Shown piece after piece: positions 33,913 through 41,658 of a stretch of 44,650 nt of DNA. Both the position numbers and the translations under genes were made by a program. The first letter of the stretch is position 1, and each line of letters starts with the position of its first letter. This stretch comes from OMIS01 sp044350895 (GTDB lineage Bacteria; Patescibacteriota; Microgenomatia; UBA1400; PJMF01): NCBI GenBank assembly GCA_044350895.1, contig JBILGT010000008.1:1-44650 (forward strand). Reading direction: 5' to 3'. The notes under the pieces are model-generated. The model did no database searches. It saw only the letters and a list, made by a program, of their open reading frames with translations, and was not told where the DNA came from.

Positions 33913-34058
33913 CCAACTCACAAGAAGCGATTGCTAGTACATATACTGATGCAGACGGTATTAGGTGCGGTATTAGGACTCCAGCAGAGCGTTTCCTTGC
34001 CACACTCAATGCCTTTCATGAACAAACTAAGTTCATAAAGCTCCCAGTTAGTGTTTAG
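33903..34058 (+). pseudogene. Open 51-codon frame without start, possible gene remnant
   Basis: Directly after the SAM-hydrolase-like gene, in its -1 frame, a reading frame runs from an in-frame TAA at 33900 to TAG at 34056-34058. It has protein-like composition (for example IASTYTDADGIRCGIRTPAE and RFLATLNAFHEQTKF) but no ATG, GTG or TTG. It may be the tail of a lost gene or the product of a frameshift in the upstream gene. No family recognised. Confidence 0.35.
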
Positions 34059-34070
34059 AATGCTTCTCCC

Positions 34071-34099
34071 TTAACAGGATAGGTAATTAGCTTTATAAT
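34071..34099 (+). promoter_or_regulatory. Promoter of tRNA-Cys
   Basis: TTAACA (34071-34076), 17 bases, TATAAT (34094-34099). Start point about 34106, six bases before the tRNA. Confidence 0.75.
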
Positions 34100-34111
34100 C
34101 AAGTTCTTATT

Positions 34112-34186
34112 GGCGCGGTACCAGAGCGGTCTAATGGCCAGGTCTGCAAAACCTCGGATTCGCGGGTTCAAATCCCGCCCGCGCCT
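34112..34186 (+). tRNA. tRNA-Cys (anticodon GCA)
   Basis: Acceptor GGCGCGG (34112-34118) pairs with CCGCGCC (34179-34185). Anticodon loop CTGCAAA reads GCA. T-arm GCGGG/CCCGC with TTCAAAT. Discriminator T at 34186 is the expected U73 of tRNA-Cys. CCA not encoded. Confidence 0.95.
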
Positions 34187-34227
34187 CGTTAGAATAGTGG
34201 TTAGTACTCTCTTCACAGAAAGCGTTC

Positions 34228-34926
34228 ATGCAGGCCGTCCGGCAATTTTTACTTAAAATTCAGATGTTTTTGGCGCCTCGTCGAGTTGTAATTACCAGAA
34301 TGCTGTTCGTTTTAGAAATACTTTTGGTGATTTTTGGATTTACAGTAAGTTCCCAAGCTGCTATGGTATATGACTCGTACTATCTTGAAATATACTTTAT
34401 CGGCAGTAAGTTTGGAGTAGCTGCGTTACTACTGTATGTAGCAACACTTCTTCCAGGAATGATTACCCGCCTCCAAGTACTGCCCCTCATAACTCAGCCA
34501 ATTGGCAGCATTATCATGCCATTCCGAAAACATCTGGGAATTTTGATGTTCATTTCTGCTTGGTTACACCTCAACTTCACCACAACATTACCTCAGTTGG
34601 TTGCAAATGGGTTTGATGCTTCAAAAATTGAACTGATGCTTTTTCAGTGGATGGGAGAAATCGCTTGGTGGCTCTTATTACCACTGTGGCTTACTTCAAA
34701 TGACACGTCGGTAAAATATATGGGTAAATGGTGGAAACGTGTCCATCGACTGACATACGTAGCACTATTTTTCATTTTTTTCCATGTCGCCCTCCAACAA
34801 GAGAGTTGGATGTTTGTGATTGGAACTGTGGCCATTCTAGAGGTTGCTTCCTGGATCAAAGGCTGGCAGAGAACAAAAGCATCTCAAACTGTTTCCCCTA
34901 CTCCTCCATTTGCAACGCCTGCCTAG
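34228..34926 (+). CDS. Ferric-reductase-like (MsrQ-type) heme membrane protein
   Basis: 232 aa, about six membrane helices. FRKHLGILMFISAWLHLNF has the His pair of the ferric-reductase-like domain, and KRVHRLTYVALFFIFFHVAL has the second set, the pattern R-x-x-G and W-x-x-x-H-R-x-x-Y seen in MsrQ and YedZ, which hold b-type hemes. No flavin or NAD domain is attached and no MsrP-like partner is in view. It could pass electrons across the membrane. No clear ribosome site at the ATG. Confidence 0.75.
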   Translation: MQAVRQFLLKIQMFLAPRRVVITRMLFVLEILLVIFGFTVSSQAAMVYDSYYLEIYFIGSKFGVAALLLYVATLLPGMITRLQVLPLITQPIGSIIMPFRKHLGILMFISAWLHLNFTTTLPQLVANGFDASKIELMLFQWMGEIAWWLLLPLWLTSNDTSVKYMGKWWKRVHRLTYVALFFIFFHVALQQESWMFVIGTVAILEVASWIKGWQRTKASQTVSPTPPFATPA

Positions 34927-34939
34927 TATACAGAGGCGG

Positions 34940-34945
34940 TATAAT
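34940..34945 (+). promoter_or_regulatory. -10 of miaB-miaA
   Basis: TATAAT twelve bases before the miaB ATG at 34958, with no ribosome site between. The leader would be only a few bases. Confidence 0.5.
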
Positions 34946-34957
34946 ACAGTTTCCGAT

Positions 34958-36115
34958 ATGAGTCAAAAGACCTATTTTATCCATACATTTGGCTGTCAGT
35001 CTAATAAATCAGATAGTGAGCGCATTGCTGGTGACTATGAAGCTCGGGGCTATGTTGAGGCTAGCGACTGGCGTACCTGTGATGAACTTGTGGTAAACAC
35101 CTGTGCAATTCGGCAACGCGCTGAAGATAAGGCCAAAGGCTTTTTACACAATGTTGTTGTCCACTTCAATACTCTGGGTACACAGCGACCTAAAATCATT
35201 TTGACAGGCTGTATGACCCACCACGGTCACGAAAAGTTATATGAGATGCTTCCCGTTGTTGATGAGATTCTGCCTATAAATGAAGTGGGATTTAATCAAG
35301 CTACAATTAGAAAAGATACAAAGCATGCCTGGATTCCTATCTCTACTGGTTGCAATTCTTTTTGTACGTACTGCATTGTGCCCTACTCACGTGGCCGAGA
35401 ACAATCACGCCCGTTTGCGTCAATCATGGAAGAAGTTGAAAAGTTGGTGAGTCAAGGATATGAAGAAATTACACTGCTTGGAATGAATGTTAATTCCTGG
35501 GGACTGGAAAAACTGGGTATTGGTTTTAGAAAACTAATGATGGAAAACAAAGAATTTACTCGAGATGATCTGCCTGATAATCAGTCACAATACCTTACCC
35601 CAACTGAAACTCCCCCATTTGTAAAGTTACTGCAAGCTATTTCGGCATATGAGCAAATTACCAAAATTCGATTTATGACCAGTAATCCATGGGATTTCCA
35701 TGATGAACTTATTGCAGAAATTGGCAGAAATAAAAAAATCGATAGATATGTACACCTCCCTATTCAGTCTGGTAGTAATGCTGTTTTGTATCGCATGAAT
35801 CGTGGATATACCAAGGAACGGTATCTGGAAGTTATTACAAAGCTACGTGCTGTTGATCCAGATATTATTGTGGGAACCGATATCATTGTCGGCTTCCCCG
35901 GTGAAACAGAACAAGAGTTTGAAGAAACAGTTGAGCTCGCCAAAAGTATTGATTGGCGAATTGGCTTTGTAGCTATTTACTCCCCTCGCCCAGGTACAGC
36001 TAGCTGGCGAATTTATCCAGATGATATTCCGCATGCTGAAAAGAAACGCCGTTGGGAAGTTCTTGACCAAATTATTAATAAAGATAATTTTGATACTCGT
36101 CCTATTGTTGTCTAA
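34958..36115 (+). CDS. miaB: tRNA methylthiotransferase MiaB lacking TRAM domain
   Basis: 385 aa from ATG 34958; an upstream in-frame start lies inside the previous gene. N-terminal domain Cys residues sit in TFGCQSNKSDS, VNTCAIRQRAEDKA and LTGCM. The radical-SAM cluster is CNSFCTYCIVPYSRGRE. MiaB adds the methylthio group to i6A37 of tRNA. Family members end with a TRAM RNA-binding domain of about 65 residues; this one stops after RRWEVLDQIINKDN, so TRAM is missing. Stop and miaA start overlap (TAATG), linking the two steps of ms2i6A synthesis. Confidence 0.93.
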   Translation: MSQKTYFIHTFGCQSNKSDSERIAGDYEARGYVEASDWRTCDELVVNTCAIRQRAEDKAKGFLHNVVVHFNTLGTQRPKIILTGCMTHHGHEKLYEMLPVVDEILPINEVGFNQATIRKDTKHAWIPISTGCNSFCTYCIVPYSRGREQSRPFASIMEEVEKLVSQGYEEITLLGMNVNSWGLEKLGIGFRKLMMENKEFTRDDLPDNQSQYLTPTETPPFVKLLQAISAYEQITKIRFMTSNPWDFHDELIAEIGRNKKIDRYVHLPIQSGSNAVLYRMNRGYTKERYLEVITKLRAVDPDIIVGTDIIVGFPGETEQEFEETVELAKSIDWRIGFVAIYSPRPGTASWRIYPDDIPHAEKKRRWEVLDQIINKDNFDTRPIVV

Positions 36116-37107
36116 TGTCAAATACACAGTTGCCCATATTTTCTATCGTCGGAACTACTTCAGTAGGTAAAAGTGAAGCGGTGCTTAACCTAGCAAACTA
36201 TTGTTTGAGTCACAATCTTGCCACAGGTGTTGATATTATTTCCGCCGATTCCCGCCAAGTATATGAAAATATCTCAGTTCTGACAGGTGCTGATCTCCCA
36301 GAAAATTTTACGCGGATGGATTCAGGTGCTCAGGAAAACAATAAATATTTTTCATGCAACAATATAAATATTTATGGACTTTCATTGATTAAAGTGCAGG
36401 ATGATTGGTCAGTTGCACAGTTTAATGAGTACGCTCAAAAAATAATGGCTGCAAGCATACAGAATAACCGTCTGATTTGTGTGGTGGGTGGAACTGGTTT
36501 GTATCACGATCATTTATTTACGACTGACCCACAATTAACAATTCCCCCCAATGATGAAGTGCGAAAAAAAGCTTCTGAAATCAGCTTAATTGAACTGCAG
36601 AACTGGTTGGAATTAGTTGCTCCAGAACGATGGGATAAAATGAATAATTCAGATAAAAATAATCCTCGTAGACTTCAGCGGGCTATTGAAATAGCAATAG
36701 CAATTTCAAATGGTGTTACGCCAGAGTCGCAACAAGTTCAAGGCTCAGTAGACAATCATATTTTCATTGGTCTATCACTTGACATGACAACACTCACACA
36801 AAAAATCTCAGAGCGTGTGCTTAGCCGGTTTAAAAATGGTGCAGTGGCTGAAGTTGAACATATTTTAAAAAACTTTCAGAAAGTTTCTCCGCAGGTTACA
36901 ACGACCCTTGGTTTCCTACAAATTAAGGATTTCTTGGACGGTAAAATTTCTGAGGAAACGTGCATCCAAAACTGGATCGCAGCCGACTTGGCATATAGTA
37001 AACGGCAGATAACCTGGTGGAAAAATGAGCCTCAAGTGACCTGGATTGATAAATCAGAGTCACTGTGGGAAGAGAAATTTCTCCAGCTAGTTGGTTCTCA
37101 TTTTTAA
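36115..37107 (+). CDS. miaA: tRNA dimethylallyltransferase MiaA
   Basis: 330 aa. P-loop GTTSVGKSE (13-21), then DIISADSRQVYENISVLTGAD, the substrate loop that ends in GGTGLYHDHLF, and NPRRLQRAIEIA. It transfers the isopentenyl group to A37 of tRNAs reading UNN codons, making the substrate for MiaB, encoded just upstream with a one-base overlap. The SADSRQVY and GGTGLY motifs are intact. Confidence 0.95.
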   Translation: MSNTQLPIFSIVGTTSVGKSEAVLNLANYCLSHNLATGVDIISADSRQVYENISVLTGADLPENFTRMDSGAQENNKYFSCNNINIYGLSLIKVQDDWSVAQFNEYAQKIMAASIQNNRLICVVGGTGLYHDHLFTTDPQLTIPPNDEVRKKASEISLIELQNWLELVAPERWDKMNNSDKNNPRRLQRAIEIAIAISNGVTPESQQVQGSVDNHIFIGLSLDMTTLTQKISERVLSRFKNGAVAEVEHILKNFQKVSPQVTTTLGFLQIKDFLDGKISEETCIQNWIAADLAYSKRQITWWKNEPQVTWIDKSESLWEEKFLQLVGSHF

Positions 37108-37158
37108 GAAGTGTAATTGGTTACTGACAAGTAAAATAAATCAAGATAAACTTGAGGT

Positions 37159-38169
37159 ATGTTAAAGCTTCTGAATAAGACCTACATTAACGGCCTAAAT
37201 CCACTAACTATTATTTTCGCAGTTTTCTTTTTATTAGGCTTATATTTTTTGTTTTTAATCAGGGAAATTCTCGTCTTAATATTTTTGGCATTCATCTTGA
37301 TGGTGGCACTCAAACCACTCAGCAAAAAAATTCACACACTTTTTAAGCTGCCGCTGGGTTTTAGTATTTTTCTCTCGTACATTGTGCTGCTTTTTCTTTT
37401 AGTAGTGTTTTTCGCAGTGTTGGTACCACCACTGGTTACGCAGCTATCGGGATTACTGAAGTTTGTAAATATTCCAGTTCTCCAAGAACAAATACTTGAA
37501 TTTAAGTTCACTTTAACTGAAATAAGTGATATTGCAGGCAAAGTAGGGACGTCTGTTGGTGCCATTTTCTCAATCATCGGCTCAACCTTCAGTGGTATCT
37601 TTACCTTTTTCACGTTACTTGTTCTCTCCTACTTCTTACTCGTTGAACGGCAAGATTTGCCACAAAAACTTTCTTGGTTTACAAGAGATAAATCAGAAAA
37701 GGAGCGCTTTAGTAAACTCATAGACTCAATTGAGGAACAGCTCGGCGGATGGGTGCGTGGCGAAATAATTTTGATGCTCATGATAGGTATACTCACCTTT
37801 GTTGGTTTGACACTCTTGGGAGTCCCATATGCGTTGCCACTTGCGATGCTTGCCGGAATGCTTGAGATACTTCCTAACATTGGTCCAACTATTGCCGCAG
37901 TTCCAGCAATCGCAATTGCGTTTATCACCAATGGCCCAGTTATGGCCGGTGCTGTACTTATTTTAAATATCCTTATTCAACAACTTGAAAATAACTTCTT
38001 TGTGCCAAAAGTTATGAAAGCAGCAGCAAATGTTAGTCCACTTGCTTCGATTATTTCTATATTAATTGGATTAAAACTAGGTGGTGTTATGGGTGCGTTG
38101 CTCGCTGTCCCCTTATATATTGTGATGAGAACTGTGTATTCAGTTTACTTCTACCAGCATCGGTCGTAA
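37159..38169 (+). CDS. AI-2E family (PerM/YdbI-type) membrane permease
   Basis: 336 aa with about seven membrane helices. Family marks: LIFLAFILMVALKPLSKKI near the start, LGGWVRGEIILMLMIGILTFVGLTLLGVPYALPLAMLAG, the ILPNIGPTIAAVPAIAIAF stretch and QQLENNFFVPKVM near the end. The family exports AI-2 or acts as a sodium-linked transporter in different bacteria, so the substrate is open. GAGGT is only one base from the ATG, too close for a normal ribosome site. Confidence 0.88.
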   Translation: MLKLLNKTYINGLNPLTIIFAVFFLLGLYFLFLIREILVLIFLAFILMVALKPLSKKIHTLFKLPLGFSIFLSYIVLLFLLVVFFAVLVPPLVTQLSGLLKFVNIPVLQEQILEFKFTLTEISDIAGKVGTSVGAIFSIIGSTFSGIFTFFTLLVLSYFLLVERQDLPQKLSWFTRDKSEKERFSKLIDSIEEQLGGWVRGEIILMLMIGILTFVGLTLLGVPYALPLAMLAGMLEILPNIGPTIAAVPAIAIAFITNGPVMAGAVLILNILIQQLENNFFVPKVMKAAANVSPLASIISILIGLKLGGVMGALLAVPLYIVMRTVYSVYFYQHRS

Positions 38170-38186
38170 TTGATGTTGTTTACCTA

Positions 38187-38801
38187 CTAATGAATGATAA
38201 CTTGAATTCTATAGTGACTCTGATTGTGTGGAACTTTTACTTGCTGTAGCAGTTCTCTTTTAACTGAATCTGAAGCTGTGAGTGCTGCAACGTCTGTTTT
38301 TGATGGAACTAACAGGTCAGCAATATGCGCACTTGCAGTACATGTTGTAGGGTCGATTGCTGATAGAAACTTTGCAACTTCAATTGCTGAGCTCAGTGCT
38401 AAATCGCCTCTCTGAACATACCTCCCTTGATCGTCAACAACATCACAGTAGAAGGTACTACCTGGAGTGAGTGGTAAAGAATCAAATAAAGATATCAATC
38501 GAGCTAAAGTAGCTGTTAAAACATTTGTATACTGGTCTTCTATACATTCGTAAACTATACCGTCCCCAACCTGTACCAGCCGATTCTGAGCATCTAATAA
38601 AGACTCAGTCCGAGCAAATTGGTGTTTAGCATGAAGTTGGTCTGTAGTGAGAAATGGTACTGAATCAAATTTTGACTGTAACGCAGCACGTATACCGGGG
38701 ATACCAGTATGTGGTGTTGTTTCAAATGTATGCGTATGTGAAAGTTGTTCGGCGGTTCTTTGCATGGCCGAGGATTTAGTATAGGACACAATATCTTGCA
38801 T
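38187..38801 (-). CDS. Unknown soluble protein
   Basis: 204 aa from ATG 38801; an ATG at 38765 (192 aa) with TATACT twelve bases upstream is a good alternative. No signal peptide or membrane segment, three Cys. A hydrophobic helix stretch TNVLTATLARLISLFDSL lies at about 92-109. Not recognised. It is convergent with the AI-2E gene (17-base gap) and divergent from rnpB. Confidence 0.6.
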   Translation of the reverse strand: MQDIVSYTKSSAMQRTAEQLSHTHTFETTPHTGIPGIRAALQSKFDSVPFLTTDQLHAKHQFARTESLLDAQNRLVQVGDGIVYECIEDQYTNVLTATLARLISLFDSLPLTPGSTFYCDVVDDQGRYVQRGDLALSSAIEVAKFLSAIDPTTCTASAHIADLLVPSKTDVAALTASDSVKRELLQQVKVPHNQSHYRIQVIIH

Positions 38802-38840
38802 GCAAGAGGATCTTTTGTAACAATAATTTCTATATCAGGG

Positions 38841-38846
38841 TATAAT
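38841..38846 (+). promoter_or_regulatory. -10 of rnpB
   Basis: TATAAT seven bases before the proposed RNA 5' end near 38853. The -35 is weak (TTGTAA at 38815-38820, 20 bases away). Confidence 0.55.
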
Positions 38847-38852
38847 ATGCTT

Positions 38853-39200
38853 GCTGCATGACCGAGTGATGGCCGTTTACCGCAAGGTAGATGGAGGAAA
38901 GTCCGGACAGCCGAGTGTGAGGTGTCCTGTGAAGAGGCACGCAAGTGCTTCAGCAGGAGTGCATCGAAAGATGTACCAGTTAGAGCAACAGAGACGAATC
39001 TGGTTTACCAGAGTGAAACGCCAAAGACTCACCAGTAATGGTGACGAGGACGTCTGCAATGAAAATTGCATACGTGGCAATCCTCCCCGCTGCAACCACC
39101 GACCTTCACCATAATGTATACACTCACTTTCTTGGTGATACTGACGTGGGCATAGATAGATCATCGCTATAAACAGAATCCGGCTTACGAGTCATGCAGT
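38853..39200 (+). ncRNA. rnpB: RNase P RNA
   Basis: Closing helix P1: CTGCATGAC (38854-38862) pairs with GTCATGCAG (39191-39199). The conserved core GAGGAAAGTCCGGAC near 38892-38906 and its partner ACAGAATCCGGCTTACGA (about 39173-39190) form P4. Length of about 348 is normal. It is the catalytic RNA that trims tRNA 5' ends. A plus-strand frame inside it (38851-39114) is not a gene. Confidence 0.96.
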
Positions 39201-39248
39201 ATTAAAATTACTAGGTATCGGGTATACTGATCGTGAAGAAGGAGTAGT

Positions 39249-39938
39249 ATGCAGGAAGCTTGGTATAACTCGCTCGTTGTAGCAGCTGGTCAAGGTGCTC
39301 AAGAAATTATTGTATTTCTGCCTAAAATTTTGACTGCTCTCCTTATTTTGCTTATTGGTGCTGGTGTCGCTAAGTTACTGCGAAAAGGCGTCATAAAGTT
39401 CTTTGAAGCAATCAAAGTTTCAACTGCAGTTCAAAATACTCCTATTGAGCATTTTCTTAAAAATGCTGAATTAACCACCAAACTTGAAGAAATTTTTGGC
39501 TCATTAGTCTATTGGTTACTGATGCTGATTGTTGTTCATACGGCTGTGTCAGTTTTGGGACTTACTTCCCTTTCGTTCATCCTTGAACGCATCCTCGTCT
39601 ATTTACCACACATTATTTCTTCAGTCATCATTCTCTTCATCGGTATTCTCCTTTCTGGACTGGTGGAAAGTTTAGTGAAAGGTTCCATCCGTAGTATCGA
39701 TGGCAAAAGTGCTCGATTACTTGGCAAAATTTCCAGTTATCTCGTACTTGTTTTGACTGTCATGATGGCCGTGTCTGAACTGGGCATTGCTACAGAATTC
39801 ATCAAGATTCTCTTTATCGGATTTGTTGGATTCCTCACCCTTGCATTAGGACTTTCGTTTGGACTGGGCGGACAATATGTAGTGCGCAAGATTCTTGAAG
39901 AGTGGCACACGAATTTTTCAAAGCAGGTAAAAGAATAA
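39249..39938 (+). CDS. MscS-like/conserved TM-helix membrane protein
   Basis: 229 aa, about five membrane helices. Two TM-helix repeats (LPKILTALLILLIGAGVAK and LPHIISSVIILFIGILLSG) of the PF05552 type, and the end GLSFGLGGQYVVRKILEEW resembles the G/A-rich pore helix of MscS (FALGLAFGFG). It lacks the MscS beta domain. Possibly a small mechanosensitive or ion channel. GAAGAAGGAG precedes the ATG, TATACT lies upstream, and uppP follows after one base. Confidence 0.8.
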   Translation: MQEAWYNSLVVAAGQGAQEIIVFLPKILTALLILLIGAGVAKLLRKGVIKFFEAIKVSTAVQNTPIEHFLKNAELTTKLEEIFGSLVYWLLMLIVVHTAVSVLGLTSLSFILERILVYLPHIISSVIILFIGILLSGLVESLVKGSIRSIDGKSARLLGKISSYLVLVLTVMMAVSELGIATEFIKILFIGFVGFLTLALGLSFGLGGQYVVRKILEEWHTNFSKQVKE

Positions 39939-39939
39939 T

Positions 39940-40731
39940 ATGACTGGTGTAGACGCCGCCATTCTCGGTTTTATTCAAGGTGCCACTGAGTTCTTGCCTA
40001 TCTCAAGTACCGGACACTTAGTACTCGCTCAACAGCTCTTAGGACTTGAAACAGATACCTTCACGTTTGATATCTTCCTGCACTTTGCTACGCTTGTAGC
40101 AGTCTTTCTCTTCTTCTGGAAAGATCTACTCAAACTCCGACCACGAGATTTTGTACCGATTCTGATTGCCTCAATCCCCGCTGGAGTAATCGGTGTCTTA
40201 TTTAACGATGCAATTGAACAGCTCTCTGCTTCACTTCATACCACTGGCTGGGAGATGCTTGTAACAGCTGGTCTCAACTTTGGATGTGCTTATTTGCTCA
40301 CAAAAACCTCTAAAACCGCCACTGAAAATACCGATACGCCATCATTACGTGATATCCCTGCTAAACAGGCTGGAATTGTGGGTTTATTCCAGGCGTTTGC
40401 GATGTTACCTGCAGTTTCAAGGTCGGGTGCAACTGTGTTTGGAGGATTGTGGACAGGGCTTGATCGCAAGACTGCGTTTAAATTCTCGTTTATTATCTCA
40501 ATTCCTGCCATCTTAGGAGCAAATCTGCTTGAAATTCTGAAAGTTGTCAAAGATAACGGACAGTTTCCTGAGGCTGGCCTGATGCTTATCGGTGCGTTGG
40601 TGTCACTAGTAGTTGGTCTAGCCAGCTTATACTTGCTTAAATATATGATCAATCATGCCCAGTTTCATTGGTTTGGATGGTACTGTTTGATACTTGGTGT
40701 GGGTATTATTGGTTTCCAATTCTTGGGGTAA
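39940..40731 (+). CDS. uppP: Undecaprenyl-diphosphatase UppP (BacA)
   Basis: 263 aa, eight or so membrane helices. Signature EFLPISSTGHLVLAQ (17-31) with the catalytic Glu/Ser/His set and PAVSRSGATVFGG (about 151-163) with the essential Arg. It recycles the undecaprenyl carrier for peptidoglycan and surface polysaccharide, matching PBP1A, the GT-C-like proteins and the ligase-like protein in this window. Co-transcribed with the MscS-like gene. Confidence 0.96.
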   Translation: MTGVDAAILGFIQGATEFLPISSTGHLVLAQQLLGLETDTFTFDIFLHFATLVAVFLFFWKDLLKLRPRDFVPILIASIPAGVIGVLFNDAIEQLSASLHTTGWEMLVTAGLNFGCAYLLTKTSKTATENTDTPSLRDIPAKQAGIVGLFQAFAMLPAVSRSGATVFGGLWTGLDRKTAFKFSFIISIPAILGANLLEILKVVKDNGQFPEAGLMLIGALVSLVVGLASLYLLKYMINHAQFHWFGWYCLILGVGIIGFQFLG

Positions 40732-40788
40732 GCAATGCATCTCAGCAAAAACCTCAAAACTTGTTGTTATTAAATAAACAACCTCACT

Positions 40789-41412
40789 TTACAGTAGCTG
40801 CCTACCAAGGTGTAACACCACAATACAGGTATCTTGTAGTCCATTGGCATAACTGGAGCAATCTACTGCCAAGCCCATATGCTCATATTCTGTGGCGTCC
40901 AGCTGGGCTTTATGTTCGGGGCTTTTGAGCCACTCTTCAAAAACGCGCCATTCAGTTGTGTAACCAAATGAGAGATTTTCACCAGCTTTTTCAAAATGAT
41001 AGCCATTTTCTTCAAGTAAGTACCATGGTTCTCTGCCCTGTGGATCACGGTGCGTCCAGTACTTATTTTCTTTCATATCAAATAGCTTGCCAGCGGCACT
41101 TCGTTCTAAGAGAGGGTGCGTGGTAAGAGGTGTTAGTTTATTTTCTCGGCGATATCCATTGATAAGTGAATATAATTTTTCGAGTGAAAATGATATGCTG
41201 CTCTCTTTACTAGCACCGAGAACTGTTGCTTGAGTTGTAGAGCTGGGGGAAGGAATAGGCGTTTCAAAAAAAGCTAGGGGTGACGTTTCAGTATTTGGAA
41301 GATCATTATTTTCACCTGATCCAAGGATAAAGAGTGATCCTATTGCAATTGCGCCGGTTATTAGAAAAACACCGATCATTACAAAAAAAATTTTCAACTC
41401 TTTTGAATACAT
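40789..41412 (-). CDS. Membrane-anchored CAP/SCP-domain protein (YkwD type)
   Basis: 207 aa. One N-terminal membrane helix (about 8-32), a Ser/Thr/Pro linker, then a CAP domain (about 78-205): LINGYRRENKLTPL, HRDPQGREPWYLLEENGYHFEKAGENLSFG with the typical His and GENL, and EEWLKSPEHKAQLDATEYEHMGLAV. Two Cys (DCSSYANGLQDTC) may form a disulfide. Probably outside the cell; the role of bacterial CAP proteins is mostly unknown. A TACACT six bases before the ATG suggests a leaderless message. Confidence 0.88.
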   Translation of the reverse strand: MYSKELKIFFVMIGVFLITGAIAIGSLFILGSGENNDLPNTETSPLAFFETPIPSPSSTTQATVLGASKESSISFSLEKLYSLINGYRRENKLTPLTTHPLLERSAAGKLFDMKENKYWTHRDPQGREPWYLLEENGYHFEKAGENLSFGYTTEWRVFEEWLKSPEHKAQLDATEYEHMGLAVDCSSYANGLQDTCIVVLHLGRQLL

Positions 41413-41418
41413 AGTACC

Positions 41419-41424
41419 AGTGTA
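41419..41424 (-). promoter_or_regulatory. Extended -10 of the CAP gene
   Basis: Minus strand TGTTACACT, ending six bases before the ATG at 41412. No ribosome site fits in that space. Confidence 0.45.
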
Positions 41425-41470
41425 ACAAACTTACTTACTTTTTTCTTACAAAAAATAGTGCAAAAAATTA

Positions 41471-41498
41471 TTCACAGAATTTTTATACATGTTATAAT
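41471..41498 (+). promoter_or_regulatory. Promoter of the sigma-like gene
   Basis: TTCACA (41471-41476), 16 bases, TATAAT (41493-41498). The start point near 41505 gives a leader of about 154 bases. Confidence 0.65.
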
Positions 41499-41518
41499 AA
41501 CAGCACAAAATTTTTTAA

Positions 41519-41591
41519 TATGGGACTAGCAAATATAACTACCACCTCAGATACTTCAAAATTGTCTGAGGGTCCGGTAATTAGTCCTATA
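41519..41591 (+). promoter_or_regulatory. Structured leader RNA element, unclassified
   Basis: A long nested hairpin: TATGGGACTA (41519-41528) pairs with TAGTCCTATA (41582-41591), ten pairs with one G-U; TACC (41540-41543) with GGTA (41576-41579); CCTCAGA (41545-41551) with TCTGAGG (41565-41571), loop of 13. It sits 14 bases from the predicted start point and 67 before the ATG. No U-tract, so not a plain terminator. A second small inverted repeat TTTCATT/AATGAAA is at 41614-41628. A 50-codon frame (41520-41672) runs through it without a ribosome site. It matches no riboswitch class that I know. Confidence 0.45.
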
Positions 41592-41658
41592 CATATCGAG
41601 TGTGTATTGTGTTTTTCATTGAATGAAACTTTAGTATATTTCAATTTTAAAGGACCAT

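Noticed and set aside
38851..39114. Plus-strand frame of 87 codons
   Set aside because: It lies inside RNase P RNA.
40740..40788. Terminator between uppP and the CAP gene
   Set aside because: Only a six-pair stem (GTTGTT/AACAAC) without a GC-rich part or U-tract.
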